Source: Kitasatospora sp. SolWspMP-SS2h
GTDB lineage: Bacteria > Actinomycetota > Actinomycetes > Streptomycetales > Streptomycetaceae
Reading direction: 5' to 3'
DNA length: 43,493 bases
NCBI RefSeq assembly: GCF_003259315.1
Contig: NZ_QLLT01000044.1
Coordinates: forward strand, 1 to 43,493
The notes under the pieces are model-generated. The model was not told the DNA's origin, ran no database searches, and worked only from the letters and a program-made list of their open reading frames with translations. Each line of letters opens with the position of its first letter. The stretch's first letter is position 1. The position numbers and the translations under genes are program-made. Positions 23,458-31,452 of this stretch are shown in pieces.

Positions 23458-23766
23458 GTGGCGCAGCCCTTCACCCTGGTCGGCACCGCCCGCCCGAAGC
23501 CCGAACGCGTCGACGAGCTGCGGGAGTTGCTGCTCTCCTTCGTCGAGCCGACCCGCGCCGAGGAGGGCTGCCTGGAGTACCACTTCCACGAGAAGCGGGA
23601 CGAGCCCGGCGTGTTCGTCTTCTACGAGGCCTGGCGCACCGAGGCCGACCTGGCGGCCCACCTGGCGCTCCCGCACCTGCGCGCGTTCCAGGAGCGTCGG
23701 ATGGACTACCTGGCCGAGGACCTGACCGTCCACTTCCTCACCATGCACAGCCCGTACGGGAGTTGA
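23458..23766 (+). CDS. Antibiotic biosynthesis monooxygenase (ABM/YgiN-like)
   Basis: A 102-aa ferredoxin-like dimeric protein from GTG 23458, with GGAGG six bases upstream. It matches the ABM family: FTLVGTARPKPERVDELREL, EPTRAEEGCLEYHFHE, and VFYEAWRTEADLAAHLALPHL. Such proteins oxidise quinols and related aromatics without cofactors (YgiN) or act in polyketide tailoring, but most genomic copies are stress-linked. No biosynthetic cluster surrounds it. Divergent from the ArsR gene and probably repressed by it. Confidence 0.85.
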   Translation: MAQPFTLVGTARPKPERVDELRELLLSFVEPTRAEEGCLEYHFHEKRDEPGVFVFYEAWRTEADLAAHLALPHLRAFQERRMDYLAEDLTVHFLTMHSPYGS

Positions 23767-23782
23767 CACCCCCGCCCCGGCC

Positions 23783-25816
23783 TCAGCCGCGCAGCCGCTC
23801 CTCCAGCTCGGCGACCTCCGCGGTCGGGCGTTCGCAGGCGAAGTGCCGACACACATACGCGGCGGCCCGGCCGTCCAGCAGCGGGCGGTCGGCGAGCAGC
23901 GGCACCTCGGTGTCGCCGGGTTCGCCGACCGCGACGGCCGCGCCGGGCGCGGTGGAGCGCAGCGCGGCCAGGTGCAGCGCGGCCCGGCCGGAGTCGCCGG
24001 CGGGGCCGACCACGGCGACCTCGCGCGGACCGTCGAGCAGCGCCTCGGCGACGGCGAGGCCCCAGCCGGTGAACCGGGGGGCACGGGTGCCGAGCGTGGA
24101 GACGATGCCCAACGCCCTTTCGGCGGCGGTGCGGTGGCGAGCCGAGCCGGTGTACGCGGCGTACGTGAGCAGGGCGCCGGCCGCGGCGGTCCAGCCGGAC
24201 GGGGTGGCGTTGTCGGTGGGGTCCTGCGGGCGGCGGATCAGCCGCTCGGCGTCGTCGGCGGTGTCGTACAGCGCGCCGGACGCCTCGTCGGTGAAGTGCA
24301 GCAGCACCAGGTCGAGGAGTTCCCCGGCGAGTTGCAGCCAGGACGCCTCGCCGGTGACCGCGTACAGCGCGAGGAAGCCCTCGGCGGTGTCGGCGTAGTC
24401 CTCCAGCACGCCCGCGTTGGCCCCGGCCCGGCCGTCCCGCGAGGTGCGCAGCAGCCGCCCCTCGGACGTGAGGTGGACGGCGATCAGCAGGTCGGCGGCC
24501 CGCTCGGCGGCCTCGACCAGGTCCGGGCGCTCCAGCAGCGCGCCGGCCTCGGCGAGCGCGGCGATCGCCAGGCCGTTCCAGGCCGCCACCACCTTGTCGT
24601 CCCGCGCGGGGGCGGGGCGCCGCGCCCGGGCCTCGAACAGCTTCGCCCGGATCTCCCCGTACTTCTCCCCGTCCTCCGGGTCCCTGAGCAGCTGGAGCAC
24701 CGAACTGCCGTGCTCGAACGTCCCGGTGACGTCGAACAGCTCCACCGCGAGGGCGGCGTCCGCCTCCCCCAGCACCTGCTCCAACTGCTCCGGCGTCCAC
24801 GCGTAGTACGCGCCCTCGGCGGTCCTCCCGCTCGCCGCGTCCAGCGAGTCGGCGTCCAGCGCGGAGGCGAAACCGCCCTCAGAGGTGCGCAGTTCGCGCA
24901 GCAGGAAGTCGGCGGTCTCCAGCACCACCCGGCGGGCCCTCGGGTCGCCGGTGGTCCGCCACAGGTGCAGGTAGACCCGCAGCAGCAGCGCGTTGTCGTA
25001 CAACATCTTCTCGAAGTGCGGCACCGTCCAGGTCGCGTCCACCGCGTACCGGGCGAACCCGCCGCCCAACTGGTCGTAGATCCCGCCGCGCGCCATCGCC
25101 TCGCAGCTGCGCTCCACCATCTGCAGCGCCGCCTCGGACCCGGTCCGCGCGTGGTGCCGCAGCAGGAACTCCAGCACCATCGACGGCGGGAACTTCGGCG
25201 CCCCGCCGAACCCGCCCCGCCGCTCGTCGAACGACCGCGCCAACTCCACCACCGCCTGGTGCAGTTCCCCCTCCCCGGGCACCCGCGCCACCCCGCTGCC
25301 CACCGCGTACACCGAGGCCCGCTCCGCCAGGTCCCGGCTGATCCGCCCGGCCACCTCCCCGACCTCGTCCCGCCGCCCCGTCCACGCCTTGTCGACGCCC
25401 TCCAGCACCTGCCGGAACGAGGGCATACCGTGCCGCGGCTCCGGCGGGAAGTACGTCCCGAAGTAGAACGGCTCCTTCCCCGGCGTCAGGAACACCGTCA
25501 TCGGCCACCCGCCCTGCCCCGTCGCCGCCTGCACCGCCTCCATGTACACCGCGTCGACGTCCGGCCGCTCCTCCCGGTCGACCTTCACCGCCACGAACCG
25601 CTCGTTCAGGTACGCCGCCGTCGCCTCGTCCTCGAACGACTCGTGCGCCATCACGTGACACCAGTGGCACGCCGCGTACCCCACACTCAGCAACACCGGC
25701 ACCCCCCGCCGCTCCGCCTCCGCGAACGCCTCCGGCCCCCACGGCCACCAGTCCACGGGGTTCTCGGCGTGCTGCAACAGGTACGGGGAGGTCGCGTCCG
25801 CGAGGCGATTCGGCAT
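23783..25816 (-). CDS. DUF255 thioredoxin-domain protein (YyaL/SPATA20-like)
   Basis: A 677-aa protein from ATG 25816 (MPNRLADATSPYLLQHAENPVDWWPW). The N-terminal thioredoxin-like domain has SVGYAACHWCHVMAHESF with Cys50 and Cys53. The central and C-terminal parts form an alpha/alpha six-barrel glycan-epimerase-like toroid (HFEKMLYDNALLLR and later HLTSEGRLLR). The family is widespread but the reaction is not established. The start lacks a clear ribosome site. It is convergent with the monooxygenase with only 16 bases between stops. Confidence 0.9.
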   Translation of the reverse strand: MPNRLADATSPYLLQHAENPVDWWPWGPEAFAEAERRGVPVLLSVGYAACHWCHVMAHESFEDEATAAYLNERFVAVKVDREERPDVDAVYMEAVQAATGQGGWPMTVFLTPGKEPFYFGTYFPPEPRHGMPSFRQVLEGVDKAWTGRRDEVGEVAGRISRDLAERASVYAVGSGVARVPGEGELHQAVVELARSFDERRGGFGGAPKFPPSMVLEFLLRHHARTGSEAALQMVERSCEAMARGGIYDQLGGGFARYAVDATWTVPHFEKMLYDNALLLRVYLHLWRTTGDPRARRVVLETADFLLRELRTSEGGFASALDADSLDAASGRTAEGAYYAWTPEQLEQVLGEADAALAVELFDVTGTFEHGSSVLQLLRDPEDGEKYGEIRAKLFEARARRPAPARDDKVVAAWNGLAIAALAEAGALLERPDLVEAAERAADLLIAVHLTSEGRLLRTSRDGRAGANAGVLEDYADTAEGFLALYAVTGEASWLQLAGELLDLVLLHFTDEASGALYDTADDAERLIRRPQDPTDNATPSGWTAAAGALLTYAAYTGSARHRTAAERALGIVSTLGTRAPRFTGWGLAVAEALLDGPREVAVVGPAGDSGRAALHLAALRSTAPGAAVAVGEPGDTEVPLLADRPLLDGRAAAYVCRHFACERPTAEVAELEERLRG

Positions 25817-25888
25817 GCCCCATGGTCCCGCACATCCGGGCACCCCTGCCAACCGACACGGAGCCAGGGGACCAGGGAACGAGTCCCC

Positions 25889-25987
25889 ATGCCTGCCGAC
25901 CTGGTCAGTGAACTTCGGTCCCGGACCGGGCGTCGCGGGCTGTTCGGCGACGAGGGTGCCGGCGACGTCGAACGGGGCGCTGCATGA
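25889..25987 (+). pseudogene. Remnant of a toxin-antitoxin antitoxin
   Basis: A 32-codon frame MPADLVSELRSRTGRRGLF ending in TGA that overlaps the next ATG (ATGA). It resembles the start of VapB/CcdA-like antitoxins that read LxAELRxRTGxxEFSxYV, but breaks off after about 20 residues and ends early. The ATGA coupling with the PIN remnant supports this reading. Probably truncated. Confidence 0.45.
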
Positions 25988-26394
25988 AGGAGCGGCTGGC
26001 CCGCTCCCTGGTGCTCGACTCCGGGGCGTTCTCACTACTTCTGCAGAACAACCGCAGGATGGCAGCACGCATCGAGGCGTCACGGCAGGCCGGGGGCCTC
26101 GTCCTCCTGGCCGCTCTGACCGTTGCCGAAGCCATACACGGGAAGACCGGAGTGGACGCTCCCACGGCTCCAGGTGGAGCCGGTCGGCCAGGAGGATTCT
26201 TTGACAGCGGTCTCGCTCCTGCGGGAGGCAGGCGACCTCCCCGGTCACGAGTACGCGATCGACGCCCTCGTCGCCGCGCTCGCGTCGACTCAGCCGTCCG
26301 GCACAGGACTCGTTCGCCCAGCAACCTGAGCTGCACCGAGTTCCGTGGAGTCCGTGATCGTGCCCGGCTCTGTCTAGGGTCGGTCCTGGCGTAA
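25984..26394 (+). pseudogene. PIN-domain (VapC-like) toxin, frameshifted
   Basis: The frame from ATG 25984 begins SLVLDSGAFSLLLQNNRRM and LAALTVAEAIHGK, the first strand and acidic residues of a PIN toxin. Near 26145-26160 homology moves to another frame: EWTLPRLQVEPVG and LPGHEYAIDALVAALAST, the later PIN core. After the stop at 26329, the first frame again reads SPSNLSC, like a final PIN strand. So at least one, probably two, indels disrupt the gene. With the antitoxin remnant it is a dead toxin-antitoxin locus. Confidence 0.6.
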
Positions 26395-26616
26395 CTCCAG
26401 GCCTCATCCGACGACCGGGCCGGCGAGCGGGCAGGGCGCTCCTCCGTCCGGGCGCCGCCCCCCGCTTCGAGGTCGTCGCTCTTGGCGCTTGCGCCACCAC
26501 CTCGCGACATGGGGCCGGTTCGGAAGCTGTCGCCCCTGCACCGCCGGTCGGCCCGGGTGCCCTTCTGCGCGTCGCGGGCGCGGAGTCGTACGGCACAGCC
26601 TCCCCCACCTCCCTTC
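26395..26616. other. Intergenic region before the nudix cassette
   Basis: About 220 bp after the toxin remnant. No gene, repeat or hairpin that I can support. Confidence 0.4.
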
Positions 26617-26649
26617 TTGTGCAAGTGACAGTAACTGAAGTACCTTGCA
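26617..26649 (+). promoter_or_regulatory. Promoter with embedded inverted repeat for the four-gene cassette
   Basis: TTGTGC (26617-26622), 18 bases, then TACCTT (26641-26646) is a plausible promoter. An inverted repeat TGCAAG (26620-26625) / CTTGCA (26644-26649) overlaps both elements. The cassette ATG 26654 lies seven bases after the -10, which implies a leaderless transcript and autoregulation by the NrtR-like protein. Confidence 0.5.
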
Positions 26650-26653
26650 GGAC

Positions 26654-27397
26654 ATGCAAAATGACGTGTGGTCACCAACTCCCGTACTGCTGACGGTCGA
26701 TCTCGTGATCCTGACGCTGCGGGAGAACCGCCTGCACGTCCTCCTGGTGGAGCGGGGTGAAGACCCCTTCCAGGGCATGTCCGCCCTGCCCGGAGGATTC
26801 CTGAACCACGATCGCGAGGAGATCCTGGATGCCGCTCACCGCGAACTGAGCGAGGAAACGGCCTTGGCCTCCGGTTGGGTGCACCTTGAACAGCTGGCCG
26901 TGTACGGGGAGTCGGGCCGCGATCCGCGAGGCCGGGTCGTCTCCGTGGCCCACCTGGCGATCGCCCCGGGCCTGCCCGATCCGGTCGCGGGAACGGATGC
27001 CACCGACGCCGCGTGGGTGCCTGCGGAAGCCGTGCTCTCCGGCGCGGTGGAACTCGCCTTCGACCACCGCCGAATCGCTACCGACGGGATCGAGCACGCA
27101 CGCACCAAGCTCGAGTTCTCGGCGCTGGCCACGGCGTTCTGCGGCGAGGAATTCACCATCGCGGAGCTGCAGCAGGTGTACGAGGCCGTCTGGGGCACCG
27201 AACTCGACACCCGCAATTTCTACCGGAAGGTCCAAGCCGCGAAGGGATTCATCGTCCCCGTCGGTACGGACCGCAGGACCACGGGCGGGCGGCCCGCACG
27301 GCTGTACCGGGCGGGACCGAAGACCGTGCTGTTCCCGCCGCTGATCCGACCCGCGCCGTCCGCGGCGGAAGAGGACACGAGAGAGGAAGAGGAGTAG
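26654..27397 (+). CDS. NrtR-like Nudix-wHTH transcriptional regulator
   Basis: A 247-aa protein from ATG 26654 (TTG 26645 is possible; neither has a ribosome site, and a leaderless start is likely). The N-terminal Nudix domain (about 10-130) has SALPGGFL...HRELSEETAL at 43-71. The Nudix box has one extra residue between G and E and Ala for the final Gly, so hydrolysis is probably lost, as in NrtR repressors that only bind ADP-ribose. The C-terminal winged helix (about 158-222: FTIAELQQVYEAVW, LDTRNFYRKVQ, GGRPARLYR) is also NrtR-type. NrtR controls NAD metabolism elsewhere. Here it heads a cassette with a nucleosidase and membrane proteins, and its stop touches the next ATG. Confidence 0.8.
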   Translation: MQNDVWSPTPVLLTVDLVILTLRENRLHVLLVERGEDPFQGMSALPGGFLNHDREEILDAAHRELSEETALASGWVHLEQLAVYGESGRDPRGRVVSVAHLAIAPGLPDPVAGTDATDAAWVPAEAVLSGAVELAFDHRRIATDGIEHARTKLEFSALATAFCGEEFTIAELQQVYEAVWGTELDTRNFYRKVQAAKGFIVPVGTDRRTTGGRPARLYRAGPKTVLFPPLIRPAPSAAEEDTREEEE

Positions 27398-28561
27398 ATG
27401 TCGAAAGGCCCGGTGGTGATTCTCACCGCCCTCAATCTCGAGTACCAGGCCGTGCGCCAGAAGCTGGCTGATCCGCAGGTGCACCGCCACGAACGTGGGA
27501 CGCGGTTCGAGGTGGGAACCGTGCAGGGTACGTCGTGCCGTGTCGCGCTCGGTCTGACGAACAAGGGGAACCATTCCGCCGCGGTGATCGCCGAACGCGC
27601 GATCCAGGAGTTCTCGCCGGTGGCCGTGCTGTTCGTCGGAGTCGCCGGCGCCCTGTGGGACACCACCAGGCTGGGAGACGTGGTGATGGCGTCCCACGTG
27701 TACGCCTACCACGGCGGGACCAGCGAGGACGACGGGCTCAAAGCCCGCCCCCGGGTGTGGGAAGCACCGCACGGCATCAGCCAGATCGCCTCGCACCTGG
27801 CCCGCTTGAACGACTGGGCGGACCCCGCGCCCGGCCACGAGGACGCGCCGCAGATCCGTTTCGGGGCGATCGCCGCCGGCGAGGTCGTCCAGAACTCGCG
27901 GATCTCGGCCGAGGCGAAGTGGATCCGGCAGCACTACAACGACGCTCTCGCCATCGAGATGGAGGCGGCCGGCGTGGCACAGGCCGGCCATCTCAACGGG
28001 GCGTCGGTGGCCGTCATCCGAGGGATCAGCGACCGGGCGGACGGCACGAAGAACAGCGCGGACGACCGCAACTGGCAGCCGCGGGCCGCGGCGAACGCGG
28101 CGGCGTTCGCCACCCGACTGGCGGTGGAACTGGCGAGGGAAGAGGAGGAGACCGCCGTGCCCCGGGACGACAGGATCCGTTCGGCCGACCGGCTCGACCG
28201 ACACGTCAGCAACACCGCCCACCACAGCACCATCGGCATCATGGCCGGCACGGTCACGGGCAGCAGCGTCCACCTGAACACGGCCCCGCAGGCATCCGGC
28301 CCGACCGACCTGATCGCGGAACTGAACGGTTTCCGCGAGCAGTTGGGTCGGCACCGCGCCGAGGGCATCCTCGACGAGGACACCTACCGGGAGGCCCTGA
28401 CCGACCTGGACTCCGCCCTCCGGTCGGCCGGGGGGAACACCCCCGAAACGTCGAAGCGGACGGCCATGACGCTCAGGAGGCTGCGCGGACTGGTCGCGGA
28501 GTGCCCCGCGCTGGTGACCGCCCTGACTCCCCTGATCACCGCGGCCGGTGGCCCGGCATGA
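27398..28561 (+). CDS. MTAN/phosphorylase-family nucleosidase with C-terminal coupling module
   Basis: A 387-aa protein whose ATG immediately follows the regulator's stop. Residues 1-247 are a nucleoside phosphorylase/5'-methylthioadenosine nucleosidase (MTAN) fold. ILTALNLEYQAV carries Glu15, GVAGAL is at 81-86, LGDVV at 92-96, the ribose-binding EME at 187-189, and GISDRADGTKN holds the catalytic Asp212. All key residues look intact. Residues 271-294 form a Gly/His/Ser-rich motif (AHHSTIGIMAGTVTGSSVHL) and 302-387 an alpha-helical module. In bacterial conflict systems such fusions couple an enzyme to a partner. It should cleave a nucleoside or nucleotide; which one is unknown. Confidence 0.82.
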   Translation: MSKGPVVILTALNLEYQAVRQKLADPQVHRHERGTRFEVGTVQGTSCRVALGLTNKGNHSAAVIAERAIQEFSPVAVLFVGVAGALWDTTRLGDVVMASHVYAYHGGTSEDDGLKARPRVWEAPHGISQIASHLARLNDWADPAPGHEDAPQIRFGAIAAGEVVQNSRISAEAKWIRQHYNDALAIEMEAAGVAQAGHLNGASVAVIRGISDRADGTKNSADDRNWQPRAAANAAAFATRLAVELAREEEETAVPRDDRIRSADRLDRHVSNTAHHSTIGIMAGTVTGSSVHLNTAPQASGPTDLIAELNGFREQLGRHRAEGILDEDTYREALTDLDSALRSAGGNTPETSKRTAMTLRRLRGLVAECPALVTALTPLITAAGGPA

Positions 28562-30537
28562 GCAATGACAACGGTGCCGCGTACAGCTCGTCCGCCCACG
28601 GCTCCACCATCGGGATCCAGGCTCAGATCGTGCACGACTCCACCGTCTACATCACCCACCCCGACGCCTCGCCGCAGGAGAAGTACCGCGTGGGCGTACG
28701 ACTCCTGCAGGACGGCGTCCCCAGCCGCGCCCGCAAAATGATCACCGATGCGATCGCCCGCGGGTACGACGGTGCGGAGGTGCGTTTCCACTGGGTGCTC
28801 GCCATGCTCAGCGCGCGCACCCACCACGACCTCGGCACCGAAGAGGTCCAGGCACTGCGCTACGCCTCCGGGCTCGTGCGGACCTACGCCGAGAACGGGT
28901 GGAAGGAGGCCCTGCGCGTCACCTTCGACCTGTTGGCGGTGCTCAGCACGGCCGGCGGCGAGACCGGCCCCGTGCTGAAGCAACTGCAGGACCTGCCGTC
29001 CTACCAGCACGACGCGATCCTCCGCCACCTCGACCTCATGCTCACCGGGGGGCTGAAGGACGACCTGTGGGCGGAGACCCTCGAACGGGCCGGGGCAGAG
29101 CGTTTCGGCAACGATCGGGCCCAGCGGGTCTGGGCCTACTTCGCGCCCGTCCCCGTCGGGGCGCGGGCCCTCCCGCCCCGTCCGAGCAACGCCGCTGCCG
29201 CCCGGGCGGCCCTCCCGGCCCGGGCGGCCCTGTTCGTCGTCAGCAGCGCGCTCCTCTGGGCCCTGGCACTGGTCGCGGATCCGACCCGGGCGGTCGTCGA
29301 GTTACTGGTGGCGCTCGCCGCAGGCTTGGCCGCGGTCCGCCTCGGCGTCCGGTGGTGGGGGCGGGAGATCCGGCCGGGCCGCCCGGCCGGGGCCGGGATC
29401 CCGCATCCGCGCGGTCCGGCTCCTGGCGGGGGCGGGTTCACCGACAGCGTCCGCCACTCGTTCGACTACTACTTCAGCGTTCGCGCGCCCTACGGGTTCA
29501 CCTCGGAGTCCTGGCTCACCCACACCGCCGAGGTCCGCGGCAGCCTCGCCGCCGAGATCGCGGACCTCTACCGGGAGAGCCGGATCGGTGTGGACCGGGT
29601 CAACTGGCTGATCCGGCACCTCGCCGAGGACACCCGGAACCGCCACAACAACGGCACCCTGTTCGACCGGCACCAGGAGCGGACCTCGGACCGGACGAAG
29701 GCCCTGACCGTGGCGGCCCTCGTCGCCGCCGCCGCCGCGACCTTGGCCGCGTGCGGCACGGCGCTGTCGGGCGCCGTCCAACCCCGGCCGCTGTGGGCGT
29801 TCCTGGCCGTGCTCGGTGCGGCCTGGTCCGGGCACGCAGCCGCTTCCCGGTGGCTGGAGGTCCGGCGCGAGGAGTACCGGCTGGCCCGGGAGACCCTGGA
29901 GTACCAGGAGCAGCTGACCGCACGGCAGGCCGCCTACCAGCGCTGGAAGTCACGCCTGGACGATCTGCGCCCCAGCGAGCGGGAGATGGAGACCTGGCTC
30001 ACCTGCGACAAGACCTCGTTCGTCGACGAGGCGCTCCGGCACCACCGGCTCACCTGGCGCGACCTGATCACCCACACCATCCTGGTGGCCCCGGGTCCCT
30101 CCTACAAGCGCGGCCGGGTCAGGGGCGGCCCCTGGCGGTACTCGCACTACGTCTTCCGCCTGTTCCTGTTCACCCGGGACGGCATCCGCGAGGTCAGCTC
30201 CGAGTTCAACTTCTCGGACGCGACGCGCCGGAACGAGCAGCGGAGCAATTACCGGTTCGACGCGCTCTCCTCCGTGCAGGTGACGGAGAACGTCGACATC
30301 GGCTACGACCTGGAGCTCATCCTCACCAACGGACCGGCCCGGAAGATCCGCATCAAGGACGCCGACGCCCATCAGCTGGCACCGGGCGAGAACTCCCAGG
30401 AGATCTCCGAGATCACCCTCAGCGCGACCGGCTCCACTCACACCTTCCGCCTTCTGGAGGGGATAGCGGCCGACGGGAGGAACTGGATCGAACGGCACGG
30501 TTCCGAGAACCTGACGTCCTTTCAGGTCGTCGGCTGA
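28558..30537 (+). CDS. Large four-TM protein with N-terminal coupling motif
   Basis: A 659-aa protein overlapping the nucleosidase stop (ATGA). Residues 10-32 carry SSAHGSTIGIQAQIVHDS, clearly similar to the motif in the enzyme's tail. Residues about 37-195 are a helical domain beginning EKYRVGVRLLQDG. Four hydrophobic segments lie at about 222-240, 244-262, 381-402 and 411-429. A charged coiled coil (about 431-470, EVRREEYRLARETLEYQEQL) and a C-terminal cytoplasmic beta-rich domain follow (about 500-659). No enzyme motif is visible. It could be a membrane receptor or effector that the nucleosidase or its product controls. I do not recognise a named family. Confidence 0.75.
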   Translation: MSNDNGAAYSSSAHGSTIGIQAQIVHDSTVYITHPDASPQEKYRVGVRLLQDGVPSRARKMITDAIARGYDGAEVRFHWVLAMLSARTHHDLGTEEVQALRYASGLVRTYAENGWKEALRVTFDLLAVLSTAGGETGPVLKQLQDLPSYQHDAILRHLDLMLTGGLKDDLWAETLERAGAERFGNDRAQRVWAYFAPVPVGARALPPRPSNAAAARAALPARAALFVVSSALLWALALVADPTRAVVELLVALAAGLAAVRLGVRWWGREIRPGRPAGAGIPHPRGPAPGGGGFTDSVRHSFDYYFSVRAPYGFTSESWLTHTAEVRGSLAAEIADLYRESRIGVDRVNWLIRHLAEDTRNRHNNGTLFDRHQERTSDRTKALTVAALVAAAAATLAACGTALSGAVQPRPLWAFLAVLGAAWSGHAAASRWLEVRREEYRLARETLEYQEQLTARQAAYQRWKSRLDDLRPSEREMETWLTCDKTSFVDEALRHHRLTWRDLITHTILVAPGPSYKRGRVRGGPWRYSHYVFRLFLFTRDGIREVSSEFNFSDATRRNEQRSNYRFDALSSVQVTENVDIGYDLELILTNGPARKIRIKDADAHQLAPGENSQEISEITLSATGSTHTFRLLEGIAADGRNWIERHGSENLTSFQVVG

Positions 30538-30563
30538 CCCCGAACTCGAGCATGGGAGCGCCT

Positions 30564-31097
30564 GTGACCTCCACGGACGACGTCTCCGAGAGCAGGATCC
30601 TGCTGACCGAGTACGACCACCTCAAGGAGGAGCAGAAGACCCGGATAGGGTTCCGTGACAACCTGCTCTACTTCACCCTCGCCGCGGCCACCGCGGTCGT
30701 GGCGGTCACCGTCCAGAGCGGACAGTTCCCGCTGCTGCTCTCCGTCCCCGCGATCTGCCTGATCCTGGGCTGGACCTACCTGGTCAACGACGAGAAGATC
30801 TCCGCGATCGGCCACTACGTCCACGACCGGCTGGGACCGCAGCTCGGAGAACTCACCTCCGCCCACGGAACGGTGTTCGGCTGGGAGGCCTACCACCGCG
30901 ACCTCGCGGGCCGCACCACGCGCAAGCGGCTCCAGACCGCGGTGGACCTGTTCACGTACCTGGTCCTGCCCATGGTCTGCACGACCGCGTTCTGGTGCTC
31001 CCGCACCGTTCAACCCCTGCTCGTCCTCGCCTCCCTCGTGCAGACGCTCGCCCTGGCCGTGCTGGGCTGGCAGTTCCTACGCCGTACGGAGCGGTAG
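30564..31097 (+). CDS. Small four-TM membrane protein, last gene of the cassette
   Basis: A 177-aa protein. I prefer GTG 30564, which has GGGAGC five bases upstream, over ATG 30552. A charged N-terminal helix (LLTEYDHLKEEQKTRIGFRDN) precedes four predicted helices at about 34-50, 56-74, 125-144 and 150-171, with a polar middle segment. The layout recalls small membrane effectors of nucleotide-signalling systems (SLATT-like), but I cannot confirm that. It begins 26 bases after the preceding stop, in the same operon. A pore-forming or membrane-disturbing role is a hypothesis. Confidence 0.7.
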   Translation: MTSTDDVSESRILLTEYDHLKEEQKTRIGFRDNLLYFTLAAATAVVAVTVQSGQFPLLLSVPAICLILGWTYLVNDEKISAIGHYVHDRLGPQLGELTSAHGTVFGWEAYHRDLAGRTTRKRLQTAVDLFTYLVLPMVCTTAFWCSRTVQPLLVLASLVQTLALAVLGWQFLRRTER

Positions 31098-31191
31098 CAC
31101 CGGCCCCGCCGGACCGCGGCGTCGGGAGCGAGCGGGCCGCGGCGCCGTTCGCCCTGGGTGGGTCTCGGTCCAGGGGGCGAGCCCCCGGAGG

Positions 31192-31383
31192 TCAGTCGTC
31201 CTTGGGGTCGGGCTGCTCGGTGAAGTCGATCTTCTTGAACTGGGCGTTCATCGACTTCAGGAGGAACCAGGTGGCGACGCCGAGGACCGCGAAGACGACG
31301 AAGCCGAGGAGGCCGGGGGTGACCTTGGTTTCGTCGAGGGCCAGGGCGGTGGCGAGCTGGACGGGGTTCACGGGGGTGCTCAT
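31192..31383 (-). CDS. Small single-TM protein, conserved in streptomycetes
   Basis: A 63-aa protein from ATG 31383 (MSTPVNPVQLATALALDE). One membrane helix (about 25-42, GLLGFVVFAVLGVATWFLL) is followed by an acidic/basic tail (FKKIDFTEQPDPKDD). The GGAGG is almost touching the start, so spacing is poor. It lies downstream of mca. Its function is unknown. Confidence 0.65.
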   Translation of the reverse strand: MSTPVNPVQLATALALDETKVTPGLLGFVVFAVLGVATWFLLKSMNAQFKKIDFTEQPDPKDD

Positions 31384-31391
31384 TCCTCCAT

Positions 31392-31422
31392 GGTGACCCG
31401 GCCTTAAGGCGGCCGGGTCACC
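31392..31422 (-). terminator. Intrinsic terminator downstream of mca
   Basis: A 12-bp perfect stem (31392-31403 with 31411-31422) and a TTAAGGC loop, between mca and the small membrane gene. Confidence 0.8.
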
Positions 31423-31452
31423 GGGGGGTGGTACGGGCGTGGCGGGGTGCGG

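Noticed and set aside
23458..23766. Part of an antibiotic biosynthetic cluster
   Set aside because: The monooxygenase name suggests it, but no biosynthetic genes are nearby; an ArsR-controlled stress enzyme fits better.
24000..25987. Long plus-strand frame antisense to the DUF255 gene
   Set aside because: Low-complexity composition (Gly/Arg/Gln/Val) typical of antisense frames in high-GC coding DNA, no ribosome site or motif; many similar shadows occur throughout.
30564..31097. Firm assignment to the SLATT family
   Set aside because: The layout is similar, but four rather than two helices and no diagnostic motif; left as a hypothesis.
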